Assembly: GCA_016584495.1 (NCBI GenBank)
Contig: WAID01000003.1
Span: forward strand, 6,838,501-6,902,500
Origin: Celoporthe dispersa
Lineage: Eukaryota > Ascomycota > Sordariomycetes > Diaporthales > Cryphonectriaceae
DNA length: 64,000 nt
Direction of reading: 5' to 3'
A program made the position numbers and the translations under genes. This document shows, piece by piece, positions 1 to 11,579 of the stretch. Each line of letters begins with the position of its first letter. The stretch's first letter is position 1. A model generated the notes under the pieces. That model was not told the origin of the DNA and made no database searches. It saw nothing but the letters and a program-made list of their open reading frames with translations.

Positions 1-628
1 CGTGAAGTACCACTCCGTTGATCCATGCCAGCCTCGAGCACTGCGCATCACAGTATCCCGTCCCGTACGAGGCGCCCGCCGGATTCAGGGCACTCCTGCC
101 ACCGCTGGCTTCCATCTCGGTCAGGTACAGCGCGCCGTTCATGCCGCAGACGAGCTTTGAGAGGTCGACGTCGAAGCTGATCTCCATATCGAGCATCTGG
201 AAGAGCTCATAGTCCTCCTCCCCGACGTCGAGTAGGTACACCCGTGGTCCGACGCTGTCGTATGTGCCGTTTGGCAGCTTGACGAACTGGTTCATGATGA
301 TCGCATCCCCATCCGTCCGCACCCCGTTGGCGGCATAATCGATCCCCTCCAGGGCGCAGTTCTCGGCACACGCCTCAGCAGTGGGACAGAGCGTCGTGTT
401 CAGCGCAGCATAGGTCCCGCAGCTGATGGCCGTGTCGTTCACATCGTGTATATTGCGATAGAACTCGTCGAGGACAATGGTGGTGTCGCGCTTGACACAG
501 CCGCCTTGGTTGGTGCAGCGGTAGGTCGGCAGCTTGGGGTGGACTTCTGGGACCGCTGTGCCGATCTGCTGGGATGCTGCCAGGGCTAGCAGCAGAGCAG
601 TGGTGAGAAGATGCTTGGAGAGCGCCAT
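1..628 (-). CDS. GH7 cellulase (endoglucanase-like), 5' part, cut by window edge
   Basis: The minus-strand reading frame starts at the ATG at 628-626 and runs without introns to the window edge, about 209 codons. Residues 1-19 form a signal peptide (Lys/His then a Leu/Ala-rich core), so the enzyme is secreted. The mature start QQIGTAVPEVHPKLPTYRC matches the N-terminus of glycoside hydrolase family 7 proteins. Later stretches such as NTTLCP, EGIDYAANGV, SFDVDLS and YGTGYCDAQC are family hallmarks, and the many cysteines fit its conserved disulfides. These stretches look closer to EG1-type endo-1,4-beta-glucanases than to cellobiohydrolases. The ExDxxE catalytic motif lies beyond the cut, so activity class and any cellulose-binding module cannot be judged. 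Its role would be hydrolysis of cellulose outside the cell. Confidence 0.9.
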   Translation of the reverse strand, partial: MALSKHLLTTALLLALAASQQIGTAVPEVHPKLPTYRCTNQGGCVKRDTTIVLDEFYRNIHDVNDTAISCGTYAALNTTLCPTAEACAENCALEGIDYAANGVRTDGDAIIMNQFVKLPNGTYDSVGPRVYLLDVGEEDYELFQMLDMEISFDVDLSKLVCGMNGALYLTEMEASGGRSALNPAGASYGTGYCDAQCSRLAWINGVVLH

Positions 629-1087
629 CTTGCTGGGCCGGGTCGCGATCTGGTCGCGTCCGGGGCTGAGGAGCAGATAGAGGCTTGTGCCATCTTCACG
701 GTGAGGATGTGGGACGACGCAGGGTTTTATGTCCTCGACCCGCGCATTACATCGCTCCCGTGCGGAGGGCTTCACGAGGACTTCCCTCAATGTGATTGAA
801 GGAAAGACTCTGAAGCTTATTGCACGGTCGGCCGTGCTAAAGATGCATTAGGATCATGTCAAAGGCACGGATAAATTGGAGATACGCTAGATCCTTGGTG
901 GAGTGCATCGTCGATTGCTCAATTGAGGCGAGAAAGCCGAGGCTTGCTGCCTTTGGAGTGGGCTGCAGCGGCATCGCGGCCCTGCATCCGCGACGAACAG
1001 GCCTCTGGGAGAGGGACATGAATTTGTGCTGCCTGGCTTGCAATACTGCTGCTGTGGCCGCCCGTCTGATCGCCCTCAGCTCTCCAG
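629..1087. other. intergenic, nothing recognised
   Basis: This is the promoter side of the GH7 gene and the 3' flank of the P450 gene. I see no coding frame with recognisable sequence, no tRNA and no strong repeat. Confidence 0.6.
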
Positions 1088-2910
1088 CTAATCTGCTCTT
1101 GGGATGAACCGAGCCTTCACGCCCGTCAACATGGCCATGAAATAGTAGGATATTTCTTCCTCTGGGGGCATAGCGATCTCGACCTTGAAGTTCTTGAATA
1201 GCATCGGCACGGTCTTGGAGACCAGCATCTCGGCAAGGTACCTTCCTGGGCAGGTGCGGGCACCACCGCCATAGATGAGGTTGTAGCGGTCCATATCCTT
1301 CTTCTCGCTCTGGTCCGCCTTCAACCAGCGATCCGGACGATAGGCCTCAGCATCGGCACCAAAGATGTCTGGGCTGCGGTGGAGAGAGACAGGATTGCAG
1401 CCAACCACGGTTCCTGGTGGGAAGGAGAAGCCATGGATCTTTGTATCTCCTCCCGTTGGAACCTTCCTGGGCAGAGACATCCCGATGACAGGATAGAGAC
1501 GTTGTGACTCCTTGATACTCGCTTGAGTGATCAGGAGCTGGGCCGTATCGTCATAGGAGATTGTGCGTGGAGTCGACTGGACTTCCTCGGCGACCTGTCT
1601 CTGAACCTCACCATGTGAGCCTATCATGGCCAGGGCAGAGATCAAAGTCGACGTCAGGGTCTCATGCCCGGCGCCAAAGTTGGTGATGGCCATCCGTCGA
1701 AGGTATTGTGCGCTGAACTCGGGCCGATCCTTGTGGAGCTGAATCAGGTCCGCTACAATGTCCTTGCGCTCATCCTTCTGTGGTCGGCCATGCAAGGCCA
1801 CCTTCACTCGCTGCGAGATCTTCTTCTGGACGGCCTGCAAGGCTTGTCAGCAGCCACAAGACAGCAAGTGCACGATAGACGTCACGACTGACAGGAAAGA
1901 ATGGCCTGAAGCCTTCCTTTGGGGTGTGGTATGTCACCCTCCAGAAGGTGGCAAACGCCCGGCCAAAAAGACTTTGAGAGGGACTCTAGGATGACGGCGG
2001 AGGGGAAGAGCCCGAAGACGCTCTTTCGTCTCCAGCCCATGTATGCGTGCTTGCTGGAGGCACCATCCGACCTGTCTTTGAGATAGCCCGGCGACCATGA
2101 CAGGCTGACGGCACCGAGACACTCGACGACGATGATGTGCATCCATTCCTTGAGGTCCACCTCAACCCCCTGAAGAGCCTGCAGCTGCGCAATGACTCGT
2201 TCCAAGACGGCATCCACGGCACCCTCGTATTGTCTGACGTTGTTGATGTGGTAGACAGGCCCGATGAGTCTTCGCTGTAGGCGATAGCGCTTCATATCAC
2301 GCTCGGCTAGGAGGTCAAGCGTATCAGGGGACTGGAGACGGAAGTCCCTCCCAAGCTTCGGCTTGAGGAGAGCCGTGGCCACTGTGACCGTCCGGTTTGT
2401 CTGAAATCAGCCCCTGCATCAACCCAGGACATGCACGTGGGGGTGGGGTGGGATGAGCTGCTCGCACATACAATAGAAGTCCGACTTTTCAAACCCGTTT
2501 GTGGGACCTTGGCACGACAACGATGAGTCTGTGAGCAGAACAGAGAAAGCCTAATTTGATGACAGGAAGTACCGGATGGCGCACTCACTGTAGATCACCT
2601 TGAAAGCCTCCTTGGTGACGAACCACACCTCGTTCGGAGCGACCCTCACGACGGGGCCATAACGCCGGTGCATTGACTTGCCCAGGTGGAGCATCCGTCC
2701 ACTGCGCACATGGTAGGCGTACCAGAAAGACGAGACGGCAGCGAGTCGCGGTCCCGGGACTCGAGAAAGGGGATGGGACGTGAGGCGGTAGGTCGCGACG
2801 AAGAGCGCCGACAGCACAAGGACGAACACGAATAAGACGAAGGCCTTGAAGGTGGATGCGAGGCTGTGCCTGGTCCAGCCGAGGAGCAACCAGGCGCTGT
2901 CCGCCTGCAT
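1088..2910 (-). CDS. cytochrome P450 monooxygenase, four exons, one apparent frameshift
   Basis: Exons are 2910-2589, 2528-2472, 2381-1893 and 1834-1088, about 537 residues, normal for a microsomal fungal P450. The start chosen is the ATG at 2910, directly before a hydrophobic anchor; an in-frame ATG lies at 2967. Visible motifs are the N-terminal membrane helix, the PGPRLAAVSS hinge, KSDFY created across exons 2/3, the I-helix oxygen-binding GAGHETLTS, the K-helix ESQR, RPDRW, and the haem loop GGGARTCPGR with its Cys ligand. It would insert one oxygen atom into an unknown lipophilic substrate at the ER, with electrons from P450 reductase. In exon 3 the frame slips by one base at the GGG at 1939-1937. 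Upstream (FWPGVCHLLE) and downstream (TPKEGFRPFF) pieces are both typical P450 sequence, and the summed exon length is one base too long. It is either an inactivated gene or a base-calling error. The subfamily cannot be assigned; no biosynthetic backbone gene is adjacent. Confidence 0.88.
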
Positions 2911-3077
2911 TGCTTCGCCGGTATTGAAGCTTATCCCAGAAGGAAGAAGCCAACTCCTCCGCCACATCGGGTGGATGAGGTTGTGTCAAGGACGGCAGAT
3001 GCTCTTCGGCCGAGTGGGACAAGCTCGATATCCTCCACAACGAGTCCTCCCTCTGGACCCATCCCCGTAGCCTCTCA

Positions 3078-3161
3078 AGATCCTCAGATCCTCAGATCCT
3101 CCACTTCTGGCCCTGGTTGAGCACGGTTCGTAATGTCGCAACGTCGCAATGTCGCAATGCC
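3078..3161. repeat. two adjacent short tandem repeats
   Basis: Positions 3078-3101 contain three copies of AGATCCTC/C-type units, and 3131-3161 contain three copies of a GTCGCAA(T/C)G-type unit. They lie just upstream of the P450 start. No function is implied. Confidence 0.7.
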
Positions 3162-4191
3162 GTGAGCTCAAGAGTGTGGCAATATGGCAGCGGGGTGATC
3201 CATATGTGATACTACCAGGATTATACATAGTAGCATCTGAGTCGAGCAGCTTCCTTTTTTCTTCTCTCTTTCTTCTCTCTTTCCGATATGATTTTTTCTT
3301 TTTTTTTTGTGCAGGGGTTTGTTCTGATTTTCCTCTTATCAGTTGAAGCCGCCCCACGTGGTCCCTGGGGCAGGGCATTAAGATTTGTTTCAGAAGGCAG
3401 TTCGGGGGTTACGGGCGCTGAGGACGCTGTGTGGCAGCGGGGTGAGCCCACTATCGATTGCCACAGCACATACGATAGCAGTGGTAGTTAAGTGTGGCAG
3501 TCACGCTCTGACTCAGCAGATCTTCCTCAGCAAAGTCTAACCGAGATTCCTGCAGGGATCGACCTCTCAACCCTGCCATGGCTCCTTCTTTCTCCGACAA
3601 CCCACTGAATCCACTGCAATCTTGGTTAACTCTCTCTCGCTCTCTCTCTCTCTAGTCAACCTGTTGTCTCTCTTCTCGCTCACCTATCATCCAGGCAACG
3701 TGGATCCGCAACCACAGACCAGACCGAACCAGACTTCCTACCGCAAAGGCTACTGCTATTGTCGTTCTCTTCTCCGGAAGGTGGCAGTCCAGACTCGGCT
3801 GACCCGGCAAATCCATGACGGTCAAAGCTGAGGAGGAATGCAGTCTATATTTCACATCCATGCCTACTACTACGTCTTATGTTCGTATTCATGTCTCAAT
3901 ACTGAGACTTGGTTTGGATATCAACAGTTGGTACAGCCTTGATAAGGTCCCTGGCCCGAGGGGTGATCCACTGTTGGTGGATCATGCATCGGAGCACGTG
4001 CGGATGTATTTCGGTTCGACTGCCGGATCACCATCCCCAGTCACGGTCTAAACCTCGAGCGGACATGAGAAGGCTCTGATTCCATCACACTGACTGTTGG
4101 CTGCAGGGTGCCGTCACCCTACCCGACACGTCTGGTCCCTGCTACAGAGGGCTGACTGCCTCTGCTCGGTCCACTCTGATGACGGACGCTT

Positions 4192-4217
4192 TGGCCTGGC
4201 CTGGCCTGGCCTGGCCC
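4192..4217. repeat. CTGGC pentanucleotide tandem repeat
   Basis: About five perfect copies of the five-base unit CTGGC, followed by a degenerate one. A simple microsatellite in non-coding DNA. Confidence 0.8.
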
Positions 4218-4756
4218 TGGCTTGAGATAGTTTGATGGAGGGACGACGACATGGCCCACGCTGCACAGCAATCCATTTTCTTTTGAGGGCAGCCGTTGTG
4301 TGCCTTGCTTAATTCGGATGGGGCTGGCGTTCCCTATTCGGACGGGGCCCATCTGCAAATTTCGGTTTTGCGTGCGCCATCACTTCACCTTGCATCGTGC
4401 ATCGCTCTGGATCCCCAGCTTGGCATAGCTTCTCTGTCCGACCCTGCAGGGACTCACCCAAGGTATCAACACGGTGGGCTCGGATCTGCAGCAAGCAGCA
4501 AGGCAGACCAGACCGCGCGCGGACTCGGCCTGCCATGGACGTGGAGCCGCCATAGAAATCCTTCGGGGCCCATGAAGCTCAGGAGTTAAGGAGATCGCCT
4601 CGGCGCTGTACCACCGCGTGGTTATCCTGGTCGGCTCCAGCGAGGAAAAACGTGGCTCTGGAACCCCCTTCCCCAGCCGCCCTCCTTCTATCCCTCTCGG
4701 ATTTTTTTTCTATCTCGAACCTCATGTGTCCTAACAGCTTGCTCCTGTCTTGCAGC

Positions 4757-4780
4757 ATGCCTTTTGCCGCAGGACAGTAG
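4757..4780 (+). promoter_or_regulatory. upstream ORF (7 codons plus stop) before the seven-helix protein
   Basis: ATG at 4757 opens a frame of seven sense codons and a TAG, ending six bases before the main ATG at 4787. If the transcript starts upstream, this uORF would sit in the leader and could reduce or regulate main-frame initiation. The transcription start is unknown, so this is inference. Confidence 0.4.
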
Positions 4781-4786
4781 CGTGGG

Positions 4787-6724
4787 ATGGGAGCCTTTCA
4801 GCTTCCAGACAGCGTCCTGGGCGATGCTGTCGGCTGCCTGATCTACTCGTTTGTTTGTCTGATCGCGAACTGTGTCTTGCTCTGGCTGATCTGGATCCAC
4901 CGTGAGAGGACCGGCTGTGAGTTGGGACTTTTTCTGAATATTCATTCTATCTTTGCGACTGGCTGACCAACAATCTTTTGTCAGATGTGGCCTTCATTGC
5001 CTACTTCACCCTCCTGGCTACCGTCTCGAGTCTGGTGCAACAGCTATACGATTACATACTGTGGCGAGATGTCATGATATGGCAGTTCCATTATGGCAAA
5101 GCCCATGAGACCGATGCGGAAGTCCAGTATCAGAACGAGATCTTCGGCCTGAAATTGGCGCTGGCCTATCTTCGTGCGCATCTTCACAACACTCTCCTTC
5201 GACGTTCCTGTATACTGACTTGGCCCCTGAGTAGGTTCTTTCGCCTTTATGGTAGAGGCTTCTCTTGTCTTCTTCTTGTAGGCTTCAGCTCCCGATGCGA
5301 TCCCCATCCGACCCTGCCGCGGCTCACATTCCATTCCAGTTCATTATCTCTAGCCGCGACCGTATACGGGTGGTGGGCAAAGAATCCTCGAGTCCTTCGG
5401 ACGATGTCCATCGTCGGCCGAGTCGTGCCGGTCGTCTTGGCCGTGATATCAATTATTCTACTTCAACTAGACTTTACCCACAAAAGCTTTACCGTCTATG
5501 GGGTCATTGCGAACGCACAATGTACGTCCACAGTCTTGTGCCGAGTTCCAGCCTGCCATACTAACGAGGAATAAAGTTGTGATTAGTTTGTTCGGATCTT
5601 GTATCTTTCTTCTCATGATTCTCGTCAAATACTTGCAAAGTCGGTGGCAGTTAAAGACGTGGCAGACCTTGCAGTATGGACAAGCTGCACAATCAATGTC
5701 AACGACAAGAAAATCTACCATCTACAGCCGCCGCAGTCGAGCATTTTCCGAATCTAAACCTGGGAGCGCAACCTTTGACCGGTGGCTTGTGGTGAGGCTC
5801 AGCATAGCCTTTGCCACGTTGTGGTACGTGTCTGCTGCTTTCCTTCGGATGGCTTCCTTCTGCTGCAGACTTGTGCGGCACTGGTCTCAATTGTATTCGG
5901 GATTTCGAAGATTTGTATCTCGAATTACATTTGTAGTCCGCAGTTTCCCTTGCTGACCATCGCATAGTGTCTTCGAATGGACAAATATTAGTCCTCACCT
6001 GTCTGCCAAAGATCGTGTCGTGGAGGCCGCGAACGAGACCGCTCCCGATCTATCTACAGCGCGAGCCATGAAGACCGTCACAGGCTACCTCTCTGGCGTA
6101 TCTCCCAGCCTACTCGCTTTCGTCGTCTTTGGCACGACGAAAACCTTCCAGCGCAAGATGTACCAGACCTTCGTCCCTGAAATCTTCCGCCGGAAGCGCA
6201 ATCGAGATCGCAACAACATGTTTGCTAGCCACGATCAACCCCAGCTGCCTTTCTCCGCAACGAAGAACAGCAGCGCCACGCGCACGTCGATCTCAGCCCG
6301 GACAGCGCCTGGGACGCCACAACAACCGCGGTCTCTCTCTACCCAGCTGTCCCACTCCTCGATCCGAAAGCCTGAGTCGAGCCTTGGCCCCATCTACGAG
6401 CCCGGATGTCTTTGGCTTGCCGACGACGACACGCCGAGGAGCAGTCTGCGCCACAGCCAGATCGGCCTCGCGGTTGGCTCTCGACGCTCTGCACGCGAGA
6501 CATTTTTAATATCGGAAGCCGACGACGAGTCTGTGAAGGATACGACGTCCATACCGCTGAGTCGGTTCAACCATAGCCACGCTAGACATCTAAGCGGGTC
6601 TAGTTCGCACACAACCCGGATCTGGAGCGAGGGCCGGCGGGAGAGTGTGGGCTCGTCCAGACGTGGCAGCAGCAGACACCGACAAACTTTAGACAGCACA
6701 CCGAGGCGGAGCAGTGCGTACTAG
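4787..6724 (+). CDS. seven-transmembrane protein of unknown function, six exons
   Basis: Exons are 4787-4916, 4985-5173, 5235-5277, 5340-5521, 5577-5823 and 5968-6724. All phases join, giving 515 residues. I count seven hydrophobic helices: around LIYSFVCLIANCVLLWLIW, FIAYFTLLATVSSLV, AFMVEASLVFF with SLSLAATVYG, VVPVVLAVISIILLQ, ISLFGSCIFLLMILV, LVVRLSIAFATL and LSGVSPSLLAFVVFGTTKTF. A roughly 200-residue Ser/Arg-rich hydrophilic tail follows. The arrangement (seven helices, short loops, phosphorylatable tail) resembles a receptor and matches a family I recall as widespread in Pezizomycotina but unnamed. The tiny exon 3 and the 144-nt last intron are assigned by phase and by the family pattern, not by transcript data. 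An alternative donor at 5829 gives a poorer C-terminal helix. No ligand or G-protein link can be claimed. The gene is convergent with the NLR gene; their stop codons are about 105 bp apart. Confidence 0.75.
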
Positions 6725-6829
6725 GCAATGCACTGGGCGGCGTATTGAAAAATTTCTGGCGCATTCGGTATTTTAAGTGGTATGTTTATATTTGTATGTA
6801 ATACAACACCGTCACCTGCCTGAGACTTT

Positions 6830-9800
6830 CTACGCCCCGTGGTCGAACAACGGTACCAACTTGTCCCTAACCCAGAAGTCGCCAAACTCCTCGAGAAGAC
6901 CACCGCGTCCCAACAACCCGGCCGCAGTGACCTGGGGATCCCACTGATCCTTCTTAATGACGGCTCCTTTGTCTGCGCCTCCGGATAACAACAGACACCT
7001 CAAGATAGAAGTCCACCTTTCCGTGCCAGCTGGCTCCGTCTCAAAAGGCTCAATCCACCCTCTCCGCTTGGCATCCCTGACGTGTCGGAGGGCCATGATC
7101 CAAGGCGTGACGTCTTTCCTCTTCAGAAGCGTCGAGCTGAAGGCCTGGTTCGGACTCCCGATGAGTGGCGTAACAAGAGAGTGCGACGGGTATTTTTGTG
7201 AGTACTCTAGGAGTCCGTGCACCAACGAGAGAGTGGACAGAGGGTAGATGGTCTTCTGGCGGGAGCACAGGAACTCCAAGGCTCGATGCAACAATGGAGT
7301 CCCTTCCACGTGACCACCGTCCTGGCCAGTCTGATCTGTCTGTGGATCAAGCGCAATCTCACCTTGCTCCCGGTGGGACTCGGGCTGCTGTTCGGCCAGC
7401 GTATCGAGCGACTCGAGCACATACCGTTGCAGTCCAAACTTGGTGCAGAGAGTCAAAAAGGGGTACGGGATCACAAGCTTACGTCCCAGCCGCTCCTCGT
7501 ACGTGCCGAAGCAGTTGCGAGCCCAGTGGTCGTTGAAGCCCGCACCCTTTGACCGCCAGTACCACGAGATCGTTTTGTCCAGCTCGTTTATGTACCTGGT
7601 CTCGAGGCACCGAGGATCGTGCGCAACATAACGCGCGTGGGAGAGGGCGAGTGCGATTCCCGGATACCACTCGTCCAGACGTCGGTGGTGCTCGGGCTCC
7701 TCCACGGGGTGCTTCATCTGGAGTACGTAGGATCGAAGCAGGCGGAGATGGGGATCAAACGGGTCCGCCGCCTGATCATTATGTGCGTGCTCTAGCCGGG
7801 TCCAGACGTGATCGCCAGCCGAGAAAATCAGCCAGTCGCGAACAGTTCGGTGGAGATAGGTAACCCGGTGCTGTGTGAGCTCCTCGGCCCCGGGTATTTC
7901 CTTGTCCTGCGCGAATCGCGGCCGAGCAAAGGCATTTCCGCTTTTGGGCGGAGATTGCACGTCTAGGAGACCGACTGAGCGACGTAGGGCCCAGTCGCGA
8001 GTGTCCACGCAGCGTTGTGTCACGGCGTCCAGGGTCTCCCTGCTGCACAGGGCGCTGCAGGGCGAGCGAGTCATCCGCCTCGCCGTTCCGGGCAAATGCG
8101 AGCTCCCAGAGCGAAAGGGAGGTGGCCGAGTCGTCCTTGATAAAATCGGCGACGAGTTCTCGTGCACGGACTAGCCGGAACAGCCTGGACGACTCCGCCA
8201 GCTGGGCTTCGGACTGGTTCTTGAACACAAGCACTTCGAACAGCTCATCGAGATCTGTCGGCAGGCTGAGCACACAGTCGCGCATGTCTGTCACCCTGAC
8301 GCTGTTGTCGTCGTCTAGCCTGCGGAGTAGTTCTCTCACCGCCAGCCGGACCCAGAGGAAAACGCCACTCGCCTTCTCGACGGTGGTCTGGACGATGCTC
8401 CTCGCGAGTTCGACGTCCTGGAGCATGACCTGGCGTACATTGTCGTTCTGGCTCAGCCTGTCGATGGTGTAGCGCATCATATCCTGGAATGTTGAGGCCT
8501 GCAGTTTCAGGTTAGGCACCTTGTACTCGAACGCGCGCTCAAAGACCTCCCAGGGGCGCGACGAGAGGCATAGCTTGATGCGGGACGCGTGCTTCCCCTC
8601 GGCGACGTCACGGAAGAAGTGGATTATGGTCTCGTGGTCTCCGTCAAACTCGTCCAGCCCGTCCACGAACAGGCAGATCTTGGCGACCCGTACCTCGTCG
8701 TCCAGGAACGATCTAAACGCCTCTATGAGTTCAGGCGTGGTCCACTCGAGGGTCGTCGCGACCCTTTCCTTGGTCGTCATTGCGCTCAGCTTCTTCCACT
8801 TTTCAGGGAATGCCTTGGCAATCAGGCCGGGTCGAGATGAGAGTAGCTGGTACAGGAGGGACCGCAGGAGACCAGTCTGCGATCTCTGCTCCTCGGACCC
8901 GCTGGTCCAGAAGTAAAAACCCGCGACCACAAGCTCCGAGTCACCGGCCCACGTGCGGAGGTAACGAGTCGTCTTTGAGTGGATGGAGAGGTACCGCATG
9001 AGGGTTGACTTGCCCGAACCAGGCTTGCCAGTGACTTTCGAAGGAAATGTGTCAGGCTCCTACAGCAGCAGCCTTTTTGAGGACTATAACAAGAAATTAA
9101 TAAAGGACAGTGGTTTGACTTACTCCAGTAGATGTTACCCAGCTCGGACGTCGAAAGCCACTTCGGAAAGCTCAGATTCTCCATCCCGCCGGCCGCCTCC
9201 GAGTGGCCCGCGACACTGTCCTCATTGAAGATCCATTCGAACGACGACCCGTGGGCCTGGGCGATGCCCTGCTCCCGGTAGTTCATGGACTTGAAACTCA
9301 GGCTCTCGAGGATGAAGTCCTGGAGCAGACCCTGGCTCACGTGGCCCCGTCCCACTCCTCCCAGCAGGGCGATGGCCCTCGGCGGTTCCTTTCGTGAGCC
9401 GGGCTGATCTTGTGCGGGCTGTTGCTCTGCGGTCCTGAGCTGGGAGTCTGCGACTCGGATGTCCTGCAGCGCATCGGAGAGCTCTGCGGCGCCCATGCTG
9501 TACCAATGGAGGGGGTTTATTAGCGTCGTATATCATATAGGAATATATAATAATTCGAATGTATCGAGATAAGAGGGCGTGGCTGTCAAGCCAGACCTAC
9601 CTCTCCGCATCTGCCGCCTGCGTCGCTAACCCCAGGCATTCCCTAATATCCCGTAGCCGTCTCCCAAGGACTTGAACATCTGTCTGCGTGAGGATAGTAC
9701 CACTACCACTACCAACACCTTCTCCTCCTGCTCCTACAGCCTGCTGCTGCCCTTCGCGCCGCAAGCGGATCAGGATGTCCTGTCCGATCTTCCAGCAGGC

Positions 9801-10043
9801 TCTCCTCGCCTCCTCATCCGCCGAGCGGGCCACTCCTTGCCCCTTCTCATCGGTCTGCGAGGACGGCGTGAGGTGGCCCACTAGGCTCTCAAATTGGCTG
9901 ATCCATGATGATACAGGGTGGTGTTGTTGTTGTTGTTGATGGCCCTCTGGTGTGGTCGTCTGTTCTTGGGCTGATATAGTGTAGATGAAGTGTCCTGTAA
10001 AATTAAGAAAATCAGCGACGACGGGATCGCCGGGTCCTCCCAT
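6830..10043 (-). CDS. NLR-like STAND ATPase (NACHT / nephrocystin-3-N type), three exons, one apparent frameshift
   Basis: Exons are 10043-9601, 9497-9124 and 9034-6830, about 1007 residues. The N-terminal ~270 residues are a mostly helical region with a polyglutamine/His patch. The ATPase core starts at exon 3 with Walker A GKPGSGKST (about residue 275), followed by FYFWTSGSEEQRS, Walker B CLFVDGLDEFDG (about 395) and LCLSSRPW (about 425). Downstream are the family-typical EKASGVFLWVRLAVREL and HRTVRDWL. I see no ankyrin, WD40 or TPR repeats in the last 400 residues. Such proteins act as cytoplasmic self/non-self or stress sensors that oligomerise on ATP binding and can trigger cell death. 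The frame changes at the GGG at 8040-8038: PVQQ in one frame continues as ETLDAVTQRC in the next after one extra base, and summed exon length is one base too long. The true start may lie further upstream; 10043 is the first usable ATG in frame. Confidence 0.82.
9918..9938 (-). repeat. CAA/CAG trinucleotide run coding for polyglutamine
   Basis: A GTT/GTG repeat on the plus strand encodes a run of Gln followed by His in the N-terminal region of the NLR protein. It is a length-variable microsatellite inside coding sequence. Confidence 0.7.
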
Positions 10044-11579
10044 TTTGCCTTGGAACCACCTTCCCAAGGTAGGCGCCAGAAGGATGTCTGAAGAACACGT
10101 GCGTTTGGGTTCTGAAGTGCTGACGATTATTGTGGTTGGGTCTGGTGAGGCCTGGGAAGGAAAAAAGAGAGTTTGGGGGGGGGGGGCTGGCCTAGTACCA
10201 CCGGACGATAATTAATCAACCTTCGTGACGAGGCACTCTGCCGAAGAGAAAACGCTTCGCGGGGGGTTGTCCGGAGAGACAGGGAGAACATCTGTCAAAA
10301 CAGTTTTAGTTCAAGACAGCAAGCGGCAGACAGGCATGCATGCTGCTGACGGATGCTACGTGGCAGGCTACCTTGCTGAGCTTAGTTTGCTCATTTTTTC
10401 TGTCTCTTTTTCTTCTTCTTCTCCGTATCCTTGCTGCGATTCCTGATCTCGGTACGAGGGTGGACCCGACGCCGGTGGCGATGGTTTTGAGGATCACTTC
10501 TCATTCACAGCTACGAGCTGTCCGGCGGGGCACAGCAGGAAGCGTATCCCCCCAGATATGAGACTATTGTGACTTATCCCAAAGGCCTTGGCTCACTTTA
10601 CTCGTCTAGGATGGACGACAAACCCGAACTAGAGAGAGGGCCGATCAAGAGTCTATGTGACTTGTTCGTCCAACGTACGGAACAGACACGAACCCCATTC
10701 GTGTAGCCTTTCTCGTCTCGAACTGAGTCCTCTTGGTGACTGCTAAGTGTGTCCCATCCGCCCTCAACCATAAATCTTCTCTACGCGGCTTGACATGATC
10801 AATTTTTACTATCTGAACGAGCCAAGAGCAATATGGCCAAGACCGTGGGAGGTGGTGAGTCACGAGGGCAGTGTATTGTCACAGATTGATCATTGTTCGC
10901 GGCAAGATTTTTGAGAAATTCTTGTAATTTTGAGACTGTGCCATAAACTGTGCCATACTACACCCTCTGCCTATCCCTTCCAGCAACCAATTTATGAAAA
11001 AGAGTCATGCCGGCCACACTGCCCTGCACCAGTACAGGAGCAACAACAACGCTAGCAAAGTCGAGAAGCCCGGATGCAGAGTAAGCAGTAGTAGAGAGGG
11101 AGCCACGACAGATAAAAAGAAGACCACCAGAAAGCCCCTAATGGTATCAGACCATGAAAACGCCGTTTTTATGGATCATTGGATCCGACCGTTACACCAT
11201 TGTTTTCCCATCCGTATTCCTTTTCAGCGCCCCCCATCCCCGTTGTCGTGTATGCTTGGGCCTGAGTCCGATAATGCCGAGATAAGCACCGCTCGCTTGA
11301 TATCCCAAACGCCAGTTTCCGAGATGCCCAAAAGAAAAAACCGAAAAAAAAAAAAACCACACGAAGTTGAAAATGCCGCCAATCCAGTCAAATGTGTGAA
11401 GGCGTGAAAGAGGAAGATGCGCAGTCCATACTGTGTTTGTCGTCGAGGCCCAGGCGGAAGAACCATGCGTGATGAATTAATGTTGTTGTGAAATGAGTCG
11501 ATCAGCATATACTGAGGGACAGCATCCGTGGGTGGTTGTTGGCCCGCATGTACAACGAGGACACGGCCCAAGTCAACGG
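10044..11579. other. intergenic region, includes a G12 run
   Basis: This lies upstream of the NLR gene and downstream of the PP1-subunit stop. No recognisable gene. A homopolymer of twelve G occurs at 10175-10186. An open frame of 137 codons at 10994-11407 has no recognisable sequence and probably lies in the 3' flank or UTR of the PP1-subunit gene. Confidence 0.55.

Larger units (their letters stand above)
2911..4786. other. intergenic region with several short tandem repeats
   Basis: This is the divergent promoter region between the P450 and the seven-helix protein. No convincing gene was found. It holds short tandem repeats: a GATCCTCA-type repeat (3078-3101), a GTCGCAATG-type repeat (3131-3161), a CT-rich stretch (3631-3654) and a CTGGC repeat (4192-4217). 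Poly-pyrimidine tracts near 3250-3310 resemble fungal core promoters. Confidence 0.6.

Noticed and set aside
3078..3161. CRISPR-like or functional repeat array
   Set aside because: Only two to three very short copies without spacers; simple microsatellites.
5824..5967. Possible extra small exon inside the last intron of the seven-helix protein
   Set aside because: Phases do not fit with the strong GTACGT donor; a single 144-nt intron restores the expected frame and helix.
10994..11407. 137-codon frame between NLR and PP1-subunit genes
   Set aside because: Low-complexity Lys-rich end caused by A runs; likely in 3' flank of the neighbouring gene.
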